Notes under the pieces: model-generated
Seen by the model: only the letters and a program-made list of their open reading frames with translations
Databases searched by the model: none
What the model was told of the DNA's origin: nothing
Assembly: GCA_003290165.1 (NCBI GenBank)
Contig: QNQO01010685.1
Span: 1-64,000 of the forward strand
From: Berberis thunbergii
Taxonomy: Eukaryota > Streptophyta > Magnoliopsida > Ranunculales > Berberidaceae
Direction: 5' to 3'
Length of the DNA: 64,000 nt
Program-made: the position numbers and the translations under genes
In this document: positions 1 through 11,900 of the stretch, in pieces
Layout: each line of letters opens with the position of its first letter
How positions within the stretch are numbered: position 1 is the stretch's first letter

Positions 1-244
1 TTCTATTGTGCCTCACATGCTTAATTCACGCAGAGAATTAACCGCGGCCATTATAAAAGGTAAAGGGAGCATTCGACAATGATATGCAACTTTAATTGAA
101 TTTTGTACAAAATTATTTTCTTGTTCAAACAAAGTCACTAACTTAAACATTGGAGTGCCTTTGGGCACCAAAACGGTGGTCTTTGGCAGTCTAACATCTG
201 TTTTGCAGGTCAAACTCTCAGGAATACATGATTTGGACGTATCA
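1..244 (+). repeat. 5' LTR, 3' portion
   Basis: Aligns along its length with 6650-6886, sharing for example the blocks GCCTCACATGCTTAA and CAGTCTAAC. It ends in a CA dinucleotide at 244 (GTATCA), matching the GCATCA end of the 3' LTR. Substitutions and small indels are frequent, so the insertion is old. The start lies left of the window. Confidence 0.8.
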
Positions 245-268
245 GTTTCGCGCCATCCATAGGGAACG
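245..268 (+). other. Primer binding site of the Tat-like element
   Basis: Directly after the LTR end lies GTTTCGCGCCATCCATAGGG, a degraded form of the TTTGGCGCCGTCTGTGGGA-type primer site common in plant Tat elements. Which tRNA it pairs with cannot be settled from this decayed copy. Confidence 0.55.
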
Positions 269-611
269 ATGAGTTTCCTTTCTAAAATGAAGATCCACGG
301 TGCCGAAGTTCACCAAAATCTGATAAATGATCAACGAGCTGTCAGAAAAAATGACACACTCTACAGATCCTCAACCCAAACACGATCACAATGTATCACA
401 AGCAACCTGCGATCAAGAAGCAAATCAAACCATCGGGCCGATTGCACTCGACAATCGAGATCCACGACATGCAATAGTTCAGACAACCCAAACGTCTGAC
501 GACACTAACACGGATCCTTGGATAGACCTGCTTATGGTCCAGATGAACCACATGACGAGGATGTTATAAAAACTCACCCAGGAGCACATTCAGTCAGTTG
601 ATCCTATCCAA

Positions 612-1930
612 GTGTCGCTCCAGGAAAAGTCCACCAACCGAACTCGAGAAAGCGACAAAGTTCTAGCAGAACCTCAACAAGGAAACCTCAAAAGCAATGA
701 ACTTCCCCGGGTAAGACTCCACAGGGCGATGGGACTCCTACCAAAATCCCATTCAGAATTGGAGTCACTGATCAGAACATATTGTAAGAACTAGCCAAAC
801 CACGATTCTCTGATGTCGTCATGATAACTTCCGTGCCAAAGAAGTTTACTCACCAAAGTTCAAAGTATATGATGGCACCACCAACCCAACAAATCACTTG
901 AGGAACTTCCACCACAAGATGGCGTTGAAGGAAACAACGAAATCAATCTTGTGCAGAACATTTTTTACTAGTATTACCTCCACAACAATGAATTGATTCA
1001 ATAGCCTACAACTGAGGTCAATAGACACCTTTCAGGCATTAGCCACTGACTTTATCATGAGATTCATCAAAAGTCAGTGAATGAGAAAATGACCACATTT
1101 CCTCTTTCATATCAAAGAAAATCCCAAAAAAACGATAAGAGAATACGTCACTCATTTTACTAACGAGCTGACAATGATCGATTGATGCAACGATGACACA
1201 ACCGCTGCTACTTTCATCATTGGGTTGAAAAGATGTCCTTTTTTTATGATCTCAACCTGGAACCCCCAAAAAGTATGGCGATCCTGTTGAAAACAGCCCA
1301 AAAGCACATTTTTGTGGAAGAGAAAGTTGTAAGGAGGAAAAATGACCTAGAAAAGGGAGAATCATTCAAGGAAATGAGAAATGAAGGAGGAAAAGACGAG
1401 ATGACGGACCCAGGAAGATAGCATTCACTCAAAGAGGCATCGAAATAGCGGAAGAACCGAATCTAACCAGCAAAAGTTCGAGAAGCTGCGGTCAGCACGA
1501 CCCTAAGACGAGCGAATAACAAGTATGATGAAGAAAACATAGAAACCATATACGGCCTTGAAAACGATCTGAGCCAATATACTGAAACATATAGAAAAAT
1601 GGGATGACATCAACTGGCCACTCAGGATGGGAGAAGACTCGAAGGAAGAGACAAAAGAAAATATTGTTCCTTCCATAAGGATCATGGGCACGATACTGAA
1701 GACTGCTACAATTTAAATGATGAAATTGAGTAATGGGTTCAGAGAGGACGACTCGACGAATTCATCGGAATGACAGACAAGCAGCTCAAGGGAAAGAAAA
1801 AGCAAATACCACTACGAGATCAAAAGAACAGCCCAGAGAACTAATATACACCCTACATTGCAATGCAGGAGGAAACAAAACTATCAACCCAACTAAAAAA
1901 GCAACCAGAAATACCTCCCACTCAAGCTGA
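612..1930 (+). pseudogene. Gag pseudogene of the Tat-like element
   Basis: Short stretches of recognisable plant Gypsy gag appear in changing frames. Near 840-900 is a KKFTHQSSKY-like segment preceding the usual gag core. At 1233-1340 the phrase FFYDLNLEPPKSMAILLKTA matches the conserved stretch after the gag core. At about 1660-1735 there is a CxxxHxxxGHxxxxC-like patch ([15 protein letters not shown]) typical of the zinc-binding end of Tat gag. Stops and frameshifts interrupt it many times, so no functional Gag can be made. It would have built the virus-like particle of the retrotransposon. Confidence 0.65.
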
Positions 1931-2130
1931 TTTTTATCGAAGTAGGAGTAATATCGAAATCAGACAAACCATTTTACAAGCCAATGCACAAAACATGGAG
2001 AAGTTTGCACCAATCAACTAACACGATTCAAGGACCCTATCGACGGATGCAAGCCCAACCCGAATTACCAACAATGAATTTGACGACAACGGACTTGACC
2101 AAACCTCGGCAGTTGGTGTCAAACCCGGTA

Positions 2131-2250
2131 CTAACGTGAGAATGATTGGACAATTTTGCACTGATGTGAGCATGATTGGACAGTTTGGCGCTGATGTTAG
2201 CATGATTGTGTAGTTTGGCGCTGATGTGAGCACGTTTGGACAAATCAATA
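2131..2250 (+). repeat. Four-copy 30-bp tandem repeat
   Basis: Four consecutive 30-bp units (2131, 2161, 2191, 2221), consensus CTGATGTGAGCATGATTGGA followed by CAGTTTGGCG. The period is divisible by three, so the plus strand reads as a repeated ten-residue phrase of the ADVSMIGQFG type. The minus strand is also open through it. It lies between gag and the larger repeat block. Confidence 0.9.
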
Positions 2251-2700
2251 CTGCTCAGCTACCAGATCAGAAAGCACCCCGAGTCTGTTAGCTATGATAA
2301 CATATATGACGAACGAGCGAAGCATAACCAATAGCAAATACGACGACTAAAAACATAGACTATACGAGATAAAACAACAAAGACATGAATCTATAATGCG
2401 AGGATAGACATCAACCAAGCAAAGATCAAGAGGACAAAGCAAATCACTCTTCAATCTAACATAACTGCTCAAGAAAAAATAATTGTTAGGGTCGGTCTTA
2501 ATATCCAAAAGGGAATATCAATAAAATTACAAATTTCAGAATCCTCATCTTCCATCTTATGCATGGACAACAGGATAAATGCAATCAAAACTCATTCATA
2601 TAGAGCAACCATCATACCAAGCCAAAAGAAATCAGGGACACAAGTCGGATATTATATAATAAATTTCTAGTATGATCAACATGAAATAAGAGTGATGAAT

Positions 2701-3290
2701 GAGTCAACTTAATTAAGAAAATTTGAGTCGACCAATGCGTCGAACCAACAAAGTAAAAGTTGGACAAACAAGTCAACTTAAGTAAAAAACAACTTCGGAC
2801 CTGATTAGTACGTCAAACCACGAAGTAAGAGTTGGATGACCGAGTCAACTTAATTTAGAAAACTTCGAGTCGACCGATGCGTTGAACAAACGAAGTAAAA
2901 TCGGACACAAGAACAAGTACTCAATTAAAAAGACAACTTCGGGCTGACTAGTATGTCAAACCAACGAAGTAAGAGTCGGACGAATGAGTCAACTTAATTT
3001 AAAAAAACTTTGAGTTGACCAGTACGTCCAACCATACGAAGTAAAAGTTAGAAAAAACAAGTCAATTTAACTAAAGACAACTTTGGGCTGACTCGTATGT
3101 CAAACCAACGAAGGTAAGAGTTGGACGAACGAGTCAAATTCAGAAAACTTTGAGTCGACCTTTGTGTCGAGCCAATGAAGTAAAAGTTTGAACAAATGAG
3201 TCAACTTAATTAAAACGCAACTTCGGGTTGACTAGTACATCAAACCAATTAAGTAAAATTGGAGGGAACGAATCGACAATTCAAATAGCT
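2701..3290 (+). repeat. ~142-bp tandem repeat array, each unit a dimer
   Basis: GAGTCAACTT recurs at about 2701, 2842, 2986 and 3131, giving a period of 141-145 bp. Each unit has two related halves of about 70 bp: one with GAGTCGACC followed by GTCGAACC, the other with GGGCTGACTAGTA followed by GTCAAACC; both end in CGAAGTAA-like sequence. About four units remain. Arrays of this kind in the 3' non-coding part of Tat elements are known and have seeded satellite DNA in some plants. Confidence 0.85.
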
Positions 3291-3299
3291 ACGAATCGA

Positions 3300-3680
3300 C
3301 CGACATCTTTCGAACCGACAAAATAAAAATCAAGGTGGGAAAATCAACTGCTCGAGCAAGCTCCAACGTATCTAGAAAGAAGGATAAAGTCAACCCTTCT
3401 GAGACAACTAATGTGTCAAAGCATGAAAATAGCCATAAAGGAATTCAAGTGAAGTTCGATACACAATTCACGCAACTACAGCTGGACTTAAAAAGGAACA
3501 AATAACACACAACGAATCGACGACTAAACACGAAAACATGCAATACCAAAAAGGAAGTTATTTTCATTAACAACACCATTCTATAACATCAGGAGAAGAA
3601 GATGAAGAAGTAGCACAAGAAATAAAGGCAACCACAACCTCATTGGCAACATTCATCTATGGAAAAGAGCGAAGTTCTCT
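3300..3680. other. Non-coding stretch between repeat array and antisense ORF
   Basis: No gene is seen. It holds degenerate repeat-like sequence up to about 3330, then AT-rich sequence leading to the C-terminal end of the antisense reading frame. Confidence 0.5.
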
Positions 3681-3682
3681 CT

Positions 3683-6092
3683 TCAGAAGGAGATGGAAGC
3701 AATGGCTATTAAACCACTGGAGTGCTTGAAAGGTTCGGGGCAACTTATTTCACCATCATCATTCTTCGAAAGCTTGATCAACCAAGTGGTGGTACCTGGA
3801 CAAATCCACACTAAGCCCCTCGATATAATCAAGAAACTCAACCCGCCCATCAATAACTCGCTTATATCTTTAGCCTCCACAATGCGAAATTTGTCCTTAG
3901 CAGTTAGCGAGTTTTATTTTTTGCCATGACAAGCTGTCCCTCAGTAGTGGTAAGCATAACGGAAGTATCTGCCTTGACCTCGATCGAGCACAGTTGTCAA
4001 TTGTTCCACCCGCCTTTCAGCAATATCATGATTAACAGACTGTTCAATTGCAGCATGTGAAGCCTCATCATAAGTTGTCTTCTCAGCGGATAACTCCTTC
4101 TCCACATCATGTAAACGGGCACCAAACCCATTGAACTTGTCCTTCAAGGACTCAAGCTCAACGACAAACTTATCCCGTATACTTTTGCCTCAATCAACGA
4201 AGTTTGAGATGCCCCTGGCAGTCTTCTCTGACTCTGCGTATTGTGCTCTCAAAACGTCGAATTGGGAAAGGACATGAGAAAATACCAGCAACAATGCTGC
4301 CAATTTTCTCTTCAAAGAAACCACCTGATCACGACCGGCTATAGAGCCCATCACCCATGCATAGGCGAGATGATTCATCCCGTCCATTATTTGCTCAAGA
4401 TCATAATCATGGCGATCGCTTGGATCCAATACAGATATCGATGGTCTTTCCACTGATCGATTGTGCCATTCATTTATCAATCGCATGCACCATCTTGCAC
4501 GCCAAGCTAAGTAAAACCAGTAAAACTTACCGTCTGACTTGAAACAAAATATCTTTTGTAGGCTCAGTCCAACCAACTCGTGGATGAAGAACACGGGGAT
4601 CTGGAAGCACTGAGGAACCACCCCAACAACTAGAAGGGTAGGTGGAATGATAACGACAACAAAAAACCACTTTTACCCTCTCAGCGGGGAGCAACCATAG
4701 CAGGAACGAGACTAGTAGTGGGCAGCAGGAGCAGGAGAGTCCAAACGAGTAGGAGAAGAAACTAAGAATTTGGTCGCATCACTGACGTTAATAGAATGAG
4801 AATGAGGAGAATGAATTTTGAAACGCTGACCACCCGTCAACAACCTCTTTAGATTGCTCCACCGCCAATGAAACAACTTATCATCAATAGCCTGAGGATC
4901 AACGTTCGAAACGCCATAGGCGGAGAAAACCCCTTTCTTATCGTCCAATGAACGAGTAATCTCTTTTACACTCCTCGCTAGCACCAGCCTCATCTCTTCA
5001 GCCTGTTCGAATGATGCACGATCCTCTTTTCACGAGATCCTCACAGGAAGACTCGGACGAGAGGTAGCTTCCATAACATCCTTTCCAGGGCTCGGAACCC
5101 GACCAGGATCTACCGACAATCGCCTTGATGGACTAACGGGCCTTGCAAGATTGCTCTTCCTGGAGGTCGGGCCTACAACATTGACAGGAGCATCGAGATT
5201 CGTAACACGCCTATCTGAACTCACTTCCCAATCAATGCTAGCACCACTAAGGCCAGCATGAGTGGCACGAGCATTGATATCCTCAGCACCAGATTCAGTA
5301 AGCAAGGCCCACTATGCTTTGTTCATGGTGTACAAACTACTACGATCCAAGATATCCTTATAAAGAAATGCCTCCACAAGGAACTGGAGAAGCTTTAAGA
5401 ATTGGTCACTGATCCTCTGCTTCACCGCAGTCAACTGAAAAACCTTCCGTTTGTTAGGAACTCAAAACGATAGAAAAATTCAGACAACCTCGCAATTGGA
5501 ATTAGCCAGACAAGAAACATAAAACCAGGGCCTCGGCCAATTGCGGATATCATCGTTAAGCTTTGCGAAGCAGGAGGGAGAACGGAAGAAGCAAATATCC
5601 TTGGTCACCATTAGACCAACCATTGAATGCAGAACCCACATAGTCAAAGGATGCTAGATAGAATAACCCTCACATAAGAAGAAAACCGTGACTCTCAAAC
5701 CATTAGGACCCATATTGAGCAAGATGAATGCTCAATAAATCCAGATCCTCCCAAAATAGCTTTGGAACTGGGAATCGAATGCTAGAGGAAAACATGCACG
5801 AATACAACCCGATGTACTCGGACCTTGGACGACAAGGATTGTCGCTTTCTCTTGGCAAAATAATCTCAAGGCCAGGTGGCAAATTATAGTCAAAATTAAG
5901 GTTGTCCAATGTCGCTTGGGGTGCTTTCTTGGGAAAAAAATAAGCCTCACAAGTAGCTAGCGGCTTACCGCTTAATTTATCACCAACAGACATCATTAAA
6001 GAATGGAAAAAGCAAAAAGCACGAAGAAAACGAAGGAAGAAAAGAACCCTAATTTCAAAAGATAACGTAAAAAGGGAAAACAAACCCATCAC
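3683..6092 (-). pseudogene. Antisense extra ORF (aORF-like) of the Tat-like element
   Basis: On the minus strand five open pieces follow each other in the same direction (6092-5703, 5305-5030, 4993-4712, 4621-4190, 4147-3941), separated by stops and frameshifts; together they suggest one ancestral protein of roughly 700 aa. The N-terminal piece has a globular segment with LPPGLEIILP and RFPVPKLFWEDL. The middle is Ser/Pro/Arg-rich and low in structure. The C-terminal pieces (LKDKFNGFGARLHDVEKELS, with an RDQVVSLKRKLAALL segment upstream) look like coiled coil. The layout fits the antisense ORFs reported in Tat/Retand elements, whose function is not known. It is opposite in strand to gag and lies just before the 3' LTR. 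It is broken here. Confidence 0.6.
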
Positions 6093-6310
6093 GTCCCCTT
6101 TTATAAGCTAAGCAACGAACGTACTTCTCATGGGACAACGTGCGAGATATGACGGCTACATGAAATCCCAAAAATATGTGCAAAACGAATGAGCAAGCAG
6201 GAAATCAAGACACCAACCCACAAAAAGTTGTTGACAACATTAAATACAAGACAATGATGGAATTAAAGACCAACCATCACGAAGTTAGTGACCATGTCAG
6301 CATACCCACT

Positions 6311-6323
6311 AAGGGGGAGTAGC
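6311..6323 (+). other. Polypurine tract of the Tat-like element
   Basis: AAGGGGGAGTAGC directly precedes the TG that opens the 3' LTR, as expected for a plus-strand priming site. Confidence 0.7.
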
Positions 6324-6886
6324 TGATGATACATCAAAATAGGCCGCCATCACAGCCATACACATGGCCAGAAAAACATCCATCACAAGGATCTGGCATC
6401 TCATCTACTAGGCTAGCTCGTAAAACCTAAAAAGGGAAAACCAATCATAAATGCCCAAATATGGCCTATTAAAGGAACGTAATCAAAGGCCAAATCTAGG
6501 CTTGCAATAATCAAAGCCCAAATCCAGGCCCAATACGAGTTATCTCATAGAGAAGAAAAACGTTGCACAAAAAAATCTTCGAGGGAGTTACGCCTCCATG
6601 GACACGTCTCCATAAATGAGGTGACTGTTACGAGAAACATCTCATTTCGTTGCGCCTCACATGCTTAAGTCACGCATAGAATTAACCGTAACCATTATAA
6701 GGTAAAGGAAACATTCGACAAAGGTATGCAAATTTAAATGAGTTTTGTCCAGATTTATTTTCTTTTTCAAACAAAGTCGCTGACTTAAACATCGAAGTGC
6801 CTTCGACCACAAAAGAGGCGGTCTTTGACAGTCTAACCTTTTTTTTGTAGGTCAAACTCCCAGGAGGACGAGATTTGAATGCATCA
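6324..6886 (+). repeat. 3' LTR of the Tat-like element (563 bp)
   Basis: It starts TGATGATACATCA after the polypurine tract and ends GAATGCATCA, giving TG...CA ends with a short inverted repeat. Its last ~240 bp align with bases 1-244. The 5 bp after it are ATTAC; the matching duplication would be outside the window. Confidence 0.75.
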
Positions 6887-7645
6887 ATTACTATTTTTTC
6901 AACTTGGATAGTCTAATTAAATAAATTTTAATAATTAAAAAATGAATCCTTATTTATGTTATGTTACATTGCCTTTTTTGAGATGATTCACAGACCATAC
7001 ATCATATTTGGAATCACATATCTTTGATATTTTATTTTCTCTTCCTCTTGCACTTCCACTTATCCATATCCCCCTATTTTTATTTTACAACCTTATACTT
7101 ATAATCCGATTGATTTATCTTTTATTTTTTGGGAAAAATATATCAGTTGTTGTAGCGAGATGATCGATACGTCTTATAGTGATTAGTTCCTTAGATCCAA
7201 ATAATACAAACCAATGGATTGGTTATTAGCTAAATAAATTACTGGCAATAACTTAACTATCTAAGAATGCTTCTTAGTACAAGACAAAGTGTTAGTGTTA
7301 AAGATGATTTGCAACTCTTTGTAGATGGATTCAAAACATGTCAAACTCAAATGGAAACATCGTGAAAGCATAAAATTACATTCATCATATTGTTCTAATG
7401 CCATTAAATCTTAAATCCACAATCATTTCCCTATATTCTAACAAACGAATCGATATATCAGTGGGTAACATTCAATCTCATCCTTGGATTGTGTATGGGC
7501 TTTTTAGTCATCAAAATATGACCATTTGAAAACAGCTCGAGTCTTGACGGTTGCTCGTGTGTTGACGGTTAATGGACAAAGACGGCTAGTATGGGGGAAG
7601 GCGATATCAAATAGGAAGCATATCTAATTACTTATTTATAATAGG
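6887..7645. other. Intergenic, no gene seen
   Basis: AT-rich, with no coding frame of note and no clear repeat structure. Confidence 0.5.
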
Positions 7646-8343
7646 TAGGGGTGATGTTTGGACGGAACAAATCAGAAACATGTTCGAAACTAAAAATTTC
7701 GGAATTGGAAATTTCCAATAAAAAAAATTTAGAAATTTTGAAAATATGGAATTTCACTTTCAAAATTTCGAAGATTATTTATTTTGGTAAACAATTTGGA
7801 AATGAATTTTCAAAAAATGGGGACTAGAATAAATCAAAATTTAAAATAGTGGTCAAACTCTATTGGGCATTAACTGATGAGGCCAAACTAAAAAAACCTT
7901 AACTACAACTTACAAATAATTATATAATTAATCGTTTGATTATATTAAATCTTATTTTATGTTACCATAATGAATGCAAACATATCTTTATAACTTGTAA
8001 ATTATAATACATATTAATATTTTATTAATATGATCAACGTAAATATTTAGTTATAGTTTACACTATAGAATATGAAATCTTATGTATTTAAGAAAATTTC
8101 GAATAACTCAGAAATCTCATATCAGAATGTTTTAGAATGCAATAATCTGATTAGTTTTTTACATTTTTCGCAACGAAATGCTTTCGGCAAATTTCATAAT
8201 TATTCGGATCAGAACTAGATTAGAATCGGATATTTAGGAGACATTCCAATTCCGCTCCAAAAAAATTAGAAATCACAATTTGTCACAAAAATTCAGCTCA
8301 AAATTGGTCGAAATCGAATTTTCCTATCCAACTTGCAGCCCTA
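7646..8343. mobile_element. hAT-like MITE, 698 bp
   Basis: The left end reads TAGGGGTGATG and the right end TTGCAGCCCTA, so the outer bases form an imperfect inverted repeat (TAGGG...CCCTA). The flanking octamers are ATAATAGG and TTAGTAGG, six of eight identical, as expected for a worn hAT target duplication. It has no coding capacity. Confidence 0.55.
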
Positions 8344-8953
8344 TTAGTAGGAGGGAAGACAGGGGTCTAATTAGTGATCAACACGACCAACTTTATAGTG
8401 GCTTTGGGTTTGAAAAAATATGACTCAACTAATAACCATGTTGACATGCCGCAATCCATCAAATTTGTGGGTTGAGTTTGAGGTCTTAACACAATTGACA
8501 CAGGATCAACCCATTTGTTATTTTGAATTTATTACTTATTAATTAAGCATATTAGCTTTCACATAATTATGGACTCTCAAAAAAATAAAATCGTGGCAAA
8601 CTTGCATATAAAGTATGTCCAAACTTTAGAAAATGGATTTGACACGTTCAGGAATACCATCTAAAAAGTAGCAAGCAAGATCAAACGTGTAAAAGCGGGT
8701 CACCCTCACACATCGTGACTCAAAACCGTGTTGGGTTTGAGTTTGATATCCATGATATGGTTACTAAATGGGTCGGGTTTGAGTTTGACAAGACAAGAAA
8801 AGATCCATTGCCACCCTTTGAAGAAGGTAAAGATGAAGAAGGTAAGGATTGGCAGAGAATAAGATAAGTGTTATGGCAATATAGAGAAGCAAAAGCCTAT
8901 TCATGAGATATCAAAACCATTTGTTTTGGTAGCAGGCAGTGGGAGGAGAAGAG
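8344..8953. other. Upstream region of FKBP13
   Basis: Holds the promoter and 5' UTR of the FKBP13 gene. About 8395-8815 ends in a GCCACCCTTTG box whose complement is the GGGTGGCAATG type of end seen on many plant hAT MITEs, with a diverged left end; this is only suggestive. No unambiguous TATA box was picked out. Confidence 0.4.
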
Positions 8954-11900
8954 ATGTTAGCTTCATCTTATTCACCACCGGTTCGCTCTTCTTCTTCTTC
9001 TTCTTATACCTTCAAAGGCCCAAACTTCTACAACAGACCCACAACAATCACAAGAGATGTTGTTCTACATGCAACTGAACCGACAATAGCAATCTCTTCC
9101 AATTCCCACCAAGTACCATCATCATTGCCATTGTCATTATCAAGGAGGGAAGCAGTTGGGATTGGTTTGTGCCTCAGTGTTTTCTGGGATAAGGCACAAG
9201 CAACAGCTGAAGAGGGTGACACCAAATGCCAATTCAGTGTTGCTCCTTCAGGAATCCAATTCTGTGATAAGGTCATTGGGACTGGACCAGGGGCCTCTAA
9301 AGGCCAATTAATCAAGGTAACTCACTAATTCTCACTACCCTATTTCCATTTTCAGTCAAATAATAGCTTATTACTAGATGTCTAACATGTTGAATACCAA
9401 TTGTAATTTCCCATTAAATCTCAAACATATTACAAAGTTGGGTTTAGATTGCAAAGTTGCTTGGGGCTGGGTTGAGGAAGTAGTCAATGAATTAGCCAAG
9501 TTCAGTTGATATATATAGTCTTAGACATTCTTTAATTAATTAATTTATTATTATTCTTTTCAACAAGATAGGTTCAGCCTATTTTGACTTCTTATAAGAT
9601 TAATTGCGACATAACATTATTTGAAGCCAATTAAATGATTGTTTATGTCAGTTTGACTACAAATGATAAGTATAACACAACATTTCATAGGGTTAAATAT
9701 TTTAGTATTTGGGATGGTAATGGTCGGACCCAACTCAGCCAATTGCGTCCTTTGGCAACATACATGGAGGGAATTTCTTCAAAGTTAATCATACATGATT
9801 TGCAAACATGATAGTCGGTCCTATTTGAATGAGTGGGTAATGCTGAATTAACATTCCCTTTAATCTCAAAGTTATTAGTGAATAAGGATCATCAACATGT
9901 GAGGAAGTAACTAGAATCAATAAGAGTTCAGTTTTGTGTGAATCCACTGCTTGAAACGAATTTACATATTGGATACAAATAAGAGCTGCGCATAATGGAA
10001 ATGATAACTAAGTTTGGCCACGATGATGAGTATCACAGATTTTGGCTAACTTGATATGAAAAACCTAAAAACCATTTGCTTCAATCAGTTTTCAAGCAAT
10101 ATTATAAGAAGTGGGGGCGCTGACGATCTTCATAGAGCATAAAATTGGCTGTCAGGATCTAAAGTATATTAGAGTTGTTTTGCTTTGATTACTTTCCTAG
10201 ATAAGTGATTTTCTCGTTTCTAATTTCTTTCCTAGGTCTGGATTACTCACACTCACAGATCGAAAATGATTCATTGGTTCTTTTTGATAAATTTTAGACA
10301 AGAACTCTGACAGACTTTTGTAGTTTTGTACAACCTTGTTAAGTTTCTGTAACCTATAAATTTTTACTCGTTTTTTTAATCCATAAGACAGGGTATCATA
10401 ATACTCACAAAAGTTTGGGGGAGGTGAGAGAGGCTATAAAATTAAAATAATTGTTATACTAACTTCTTTAAGTGATTTCTTTTAAGTCCGAGCTTCAACC
10501 ATCATGTGAACTTTTTTTATCAGAAAAACAAGAAATTTTATTGATGGCCAGAACTTTACAGTCCCAAAACATATACGTCAATCATGAATTCTTATTGGGG
10601 AGAACCATCACATCAAGGAAGCACAAACTCTTCGAAAAACTTGTCGTATTCGTGTCCGACATATATCCGACACCAACACTCGCTTGACACGCGTCAATCA
10701 CTTGGTCAAACGTGTCCGCAAGTATCAGACACATGGTCAATCATTTCAACGTGTCGGATTTGTCTTTGATACACCCAAAACTTGGTTAGGACATAGTCAA
10801 GACTCAAAAACCAACTTTGTTTTATTTTTTACTTTTAGATGTTTGCAAATAACCACCTAATTTAATGGTTGTTGATCCATCCGAAGTGAATGACTCTTTC
10901 AATTACGATTTAAGACAAATAAGGGCAAAAAGACACTAAAGCGGTAGTTTATACTTCTTCTCTCCATAACTTCTTCTCTACTCTACTTTATTTATTTCTT
11001 GCAACAGAGTGTCATATTATTAAGACACTCTAGAAAGATACTTTATTATTTATGTTTACATGACTTATTAAAAAAATAGTATGACGTGTCAACGTGTCAA
11101 CGTGTCCCCGACTCCTAGTTTTTGGGGAATTGTCGAGTCAATGTGTCGTGTCCATGTCCATGCATCCTTGCATCACATGAACATTTGTTGCTTTGATATA
11201 GTCATCCATCTTGTACATTATGTAAACACGTGTTTGAATTATTTGATTTTTGCCTTACACATCTATGTACCTTCTACCTTGCACATGTATATTTCTCAGC
11301 CTTTCTATGAATAGTTGAATAGGTCTTGGTATAATAAACAACTGCCTCTTGTTATTTTTCCTTTATGAATGTGTGGGAATAAGCATTATTCCAGCCTGAT
11401 CTATCTCAAGTGTTGAATGTCACTGATTCTGAAAGCTCAATCTTTTTCCAACTCATTGAGTTCAAAACCCTTTTCATACTTTGCAAAGCGTCCTCAATGT
11501 ACTTATTCTGGTGTTTCCTATGCTTTGTAAACCATGATATTATCGCTTTGAGATCTTCAACAATGAATGGATTTCGTAACACTAGCATAACATCTTGGAC
11601 TTTGACTCTCACATGCTTTTAGCTTGAAATTAGGTCAACATGGCAAGTCATCTGTATTAGAGGTGTCTGTCATTTTCAATAGAACCTGTCACTCAATGCG
11701 AAAAGCCAAAACAACTGTTTAACAACTTGTTAAAACTTGCATAGATGTAATAACTGAAGAATTGTCTTCACTACTTCCTAATTACATGGAATTTCCACAT
11801 GAAATACAAACAAGTTTCCCCAATGGACAATCTTAGAATCATCATAATTTCTAAAACACAAAGACATGCTTGAACTAGATTCGTTTAATTAAACTATCAA

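Larger units (their letters stand above)
1..6886 (+). mobile_element. Tat/Retand-like Ty3/Gypsy retrotransposon, 5' end outside the window
   Basis: Bases 1-244 and the end of the stretch at 6650-6886 are diverged direct repeats, so the window opens inside the 5' LTR and the element ends at 6886. In order it holds: LTR end, primer site, a gag remnant on the plus strand, a 30-bp repeat block, a ~142-bp repeat block, a long reading frame on the opposite strand, a polypurine tract and the 3' LTR. No reverse transcriptase or integrase is visible, so it is non-autonomous. Tandem repeats and an extra antisense ORF between pol and the 3' LTR are known traits of the Tat lineage (Retand, Ogre and relatives); the lineage call is inferred from that layout. 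Confidence 0.75.

Noticed and set aside
2131..2250. Regular 30-bp repeats as a CRISPR array
   Set aside because: Units are directly adjacent with no spacers, and the context is a plant retrotransposon.
4190..4621. Minus-strand 143-aa frame as an independent host gene
   Set aside because: It is one piece of the antisense ORF series inside the LTR element, with related pieces on both sides.
8939..8953. Upstream start (GTG) for FKBP13
   Set aside because: It is not an ATG; the first in-frame ATG at 8954 begins a normal transit peptide.
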